Assembly (NCBI GenBank): GCA_036897485.1
Contig: JAYMTF010000270.1
Location: 1 to 41,642 of the forward strand
Reading direction: 5' to 3'
Origin: Pelargonium nanum
Lineage: Eukaryota; Streptophyta; Magnoliopsida; Geraniales; Geraniaceae
DNA: 41,642 nt
Positions 40,440-41,642 of this stretch are shown here, in pieces. The position numbers were made by a program, and so were the translations under genes. The notes beneath the pieces were generated by a model. It was not told where the DNA came from and did not search any database. It saw nothing but the letters and a program-made list of their open reading frames with translations. Position 1 is the stretch's first letter; every line of letters begins with the position of its first letter.

Positions 40440-40570
40440 GATTTGTTGCGAGGTCTACTTATAGTCTCTTATCTCTGTAAACAGTTGATTTTAAAGTAGA
40501 CAAGTCAAACGAGCTCTTAGTGCTTGTTTGGGAGGTCTACTTATCTCCGATAGAGGTGATTGTTTATAAA
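40440..40570. mobile_element. Adjoining PIF/Harbinger-like MITE ends sharing TTA
   Basis: At 40506-40532 the sequence reads CAAACGAGCTC-TTA-GTGCTTGTTTGGG. Two GTTTG-type termini face away from a single central TTA (40517-40519), the usual Tourist/PIF target. The left piece has an internal GTCTACTT/AAGTAGAC inverted repeat. The word AGGTCTACTTAT occurs on both sides, so the pieces look related. Outer boundaries are uncertain. Confidence 0.4.
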
Positions 40571-40849
40571 CATTCAGTCAGAAGTTGTTTGGCTATTGGA
40601 GCATGGAAGAACCCTTCTAGACATTGAAGTCCACAAAAGGTCTAGCCGGAGCTTTCTCTACAAGAGATTAGAGGTTCCTACACGTCACGGACTGAGTGTA
40701 CGTGACACAAAAATTCTATCCGGACGGCAAAAGGGAACACCCGCAAGACTTGCACATGTGAATGTTATGTGCAAGATGGATATAATGAAAGAGAGCCCAA
40801 AAATACAAGTCCAAGCTCAAACCTTTCAAGACCCAACCTAACATTTTGT

Positions 40850-41160
40850 GGAAGGTTGTAGAAGTTTGGGAAACTTATGATGATAATTCTCGATTGGTGT
40901 AGAATAGTTTCTAGTATCTTACAATTGGTAGAATATTCTAGAGAAATAATCATAATCATAGATTGTGCATTTGTACTTCAAATCCTAGTCGTTCATTTTC
41001 AAAGTCTTGTAGTATAAATAGGGTGCGACTCATTTGCTCAAACCACCTTACACAATGGGTGCAAGATTTGTCTACCGAAAGCCTAAGCTCTTTCAATAAA
41101 TTCTCAATCTTTGCCTCAATTTTCACTCTGCAGCCGAACTTTGATTATTGAATCAGTTCC
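40850..41160. mobile_element. LTR-like fragment, fossil
   Basis: A TATAAATAGG box near 41014 followed about 80 bases later by a CAATAAA-type signal has the layout of the promoter and end-processing part of a plant LTR. The ends are not defined, no internal coding region adjoins, and the family cannot be named. It is at most a broken or solo remnant. Confidence 0.25.
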
Positions 41161-41232
41161 GATTCAAATATTCTCAAATATTCTCAGAGAATTAGAAAAT
41201 TTGTAAACTCGATCGCCACTAACCAATGGAAG

Positions 41233-41642
41233 TAGGGGTGGTCATGACGTGGGGAAAACCCGCTAATACCCGCCCAGTGTGGGGCGGGAAATCCTCGCTT
41301 AAGTGGGTATCGGGATGAAGATGGGGAATACAACAGTTCCCATGCGGGGAACCGATACGGATGACAAGGGTATGAATAAATCCCCATGGGAAAAATCCGA
41401 AACCCGCATAATTAAATACATATATAACTTATATATTTGTTAACTTATAAATAGAATAGTTAAGTTAATTGTTTTACATATTTACATGATCATAGATAAT
41501 TGTTTTAAATTTTAATTTGGAGTATATATGACGTTTAATTGAAACTTTAGTTCATAAAATTTGTTTGTGTTGTGTTTGTACAACTTTTTAAGTTTCATTT
41601 ATACGTTGTGTGTAGTGCATATTATGTTTTACTATATATGTT
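41233..41642. mobile_element. hAT-like element cut by the window edge
   Basis: It begins TAGGGGTGGTCATGACG, similar to the TAGGGGTGT terminus at 7571, and continues with ACCCGC/GCGGGG-rich sequence to about 41410 before turning AT-rich. The right end lies outside the window or is not recognised, so the extent given is a maximum. Confidence 0.4.

Larger units (their letters stand above)
40010..41642. other. 3' flank of PurKE and repeat-rich DNA
   Basis: About 40010-40150 should be the PurKE 3' UTR. Small MITE-like pieces meet at 40517. From about 40560 to 41150 there is an unassigned stretch with a TATAAATAGG box near 41014 and CAATAAA near 41094. At the right edge another hAT-like element begins at 41233. 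No credible gene is present. Confidence 0.45.

Noticed and set aside
40560-40841. 93-codon plus-strand frame downstream of PurKE
   Set aside because: No family resemblance, no splice partners, and it lies in repeat-rich DNA.

Overview
This is a window of plant nuclear DNA, almost certainly from a eudicot. It is AT-rich, with many GT-AG introns, GA/CT and CA microsatellites, and small non-autonomous DNA transposons of the hAT, Stowaway and Tourist types. I could rebuild six complete protein-coding genes exon by exon. In each, the phases close without a break and the product length matches the known plant family. The species cannot be named from the sequence alone.

Layout: 1-5215 is mostly non-coding, with a three-copy 215-bp tandem repeat and one orphan exon-like piece. 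5282-8855 (+) encodes a 316-aa LysM-domain protein. 10361-15389 (-) encodes STT3B, the catalytic subunit of the ER oligosaccharyltransferase (736 aa, 6 exons). 15390-17590 is a transposon-littered divergent spacer; its right end is a tandemly repeated block of TGGGCY (site II) boxes. 17591-23409 (+) encodes the mitochondrial succinyl-CoA ligase alpha subunit (343 aa, 7 exons). 24958-30464 (-) encodes CDP1/PARC6, a plastid-division protein (813 aa, 12 exons). 31752-33485 (-) encodes RNA polymerase subunit RPB12 (51 aa), whose last seven codons and stop sit on a 23-nt exon after a 1.4-kb intron. 33787-40009 (+) encodes plastid phosphoribosylaminoimidazole carboxylase, a PurK-PurE fusion (629 aa, 16 exons). 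40010-41642 is repeat-rich non-coding DNA.

The genes are ordinary housekeeping neighbours with no shared pathway: N-glycosylation, TCA cycle, plastid division, transcription and purine synthesis. Two pairs are head to head: STT3B/succinyl-CoA ligase (2.2 kb apart) and RPB12/PurKE (about 300 bp apart, probably a bidirectional promoter). I see no operon-like, defence, CRISPR or other exotic system. The points most worth a second look are the repeat-built site II promoter, the five-copy intron repeat that re-creates the exon 1 splice junction of the succinyl-CoA ligase gene, the perfectly complementary GA and CT tracts flanking one PurKE exon, the RPB12 terminal mini-exon, and a set of MITEs with recognisable ends.
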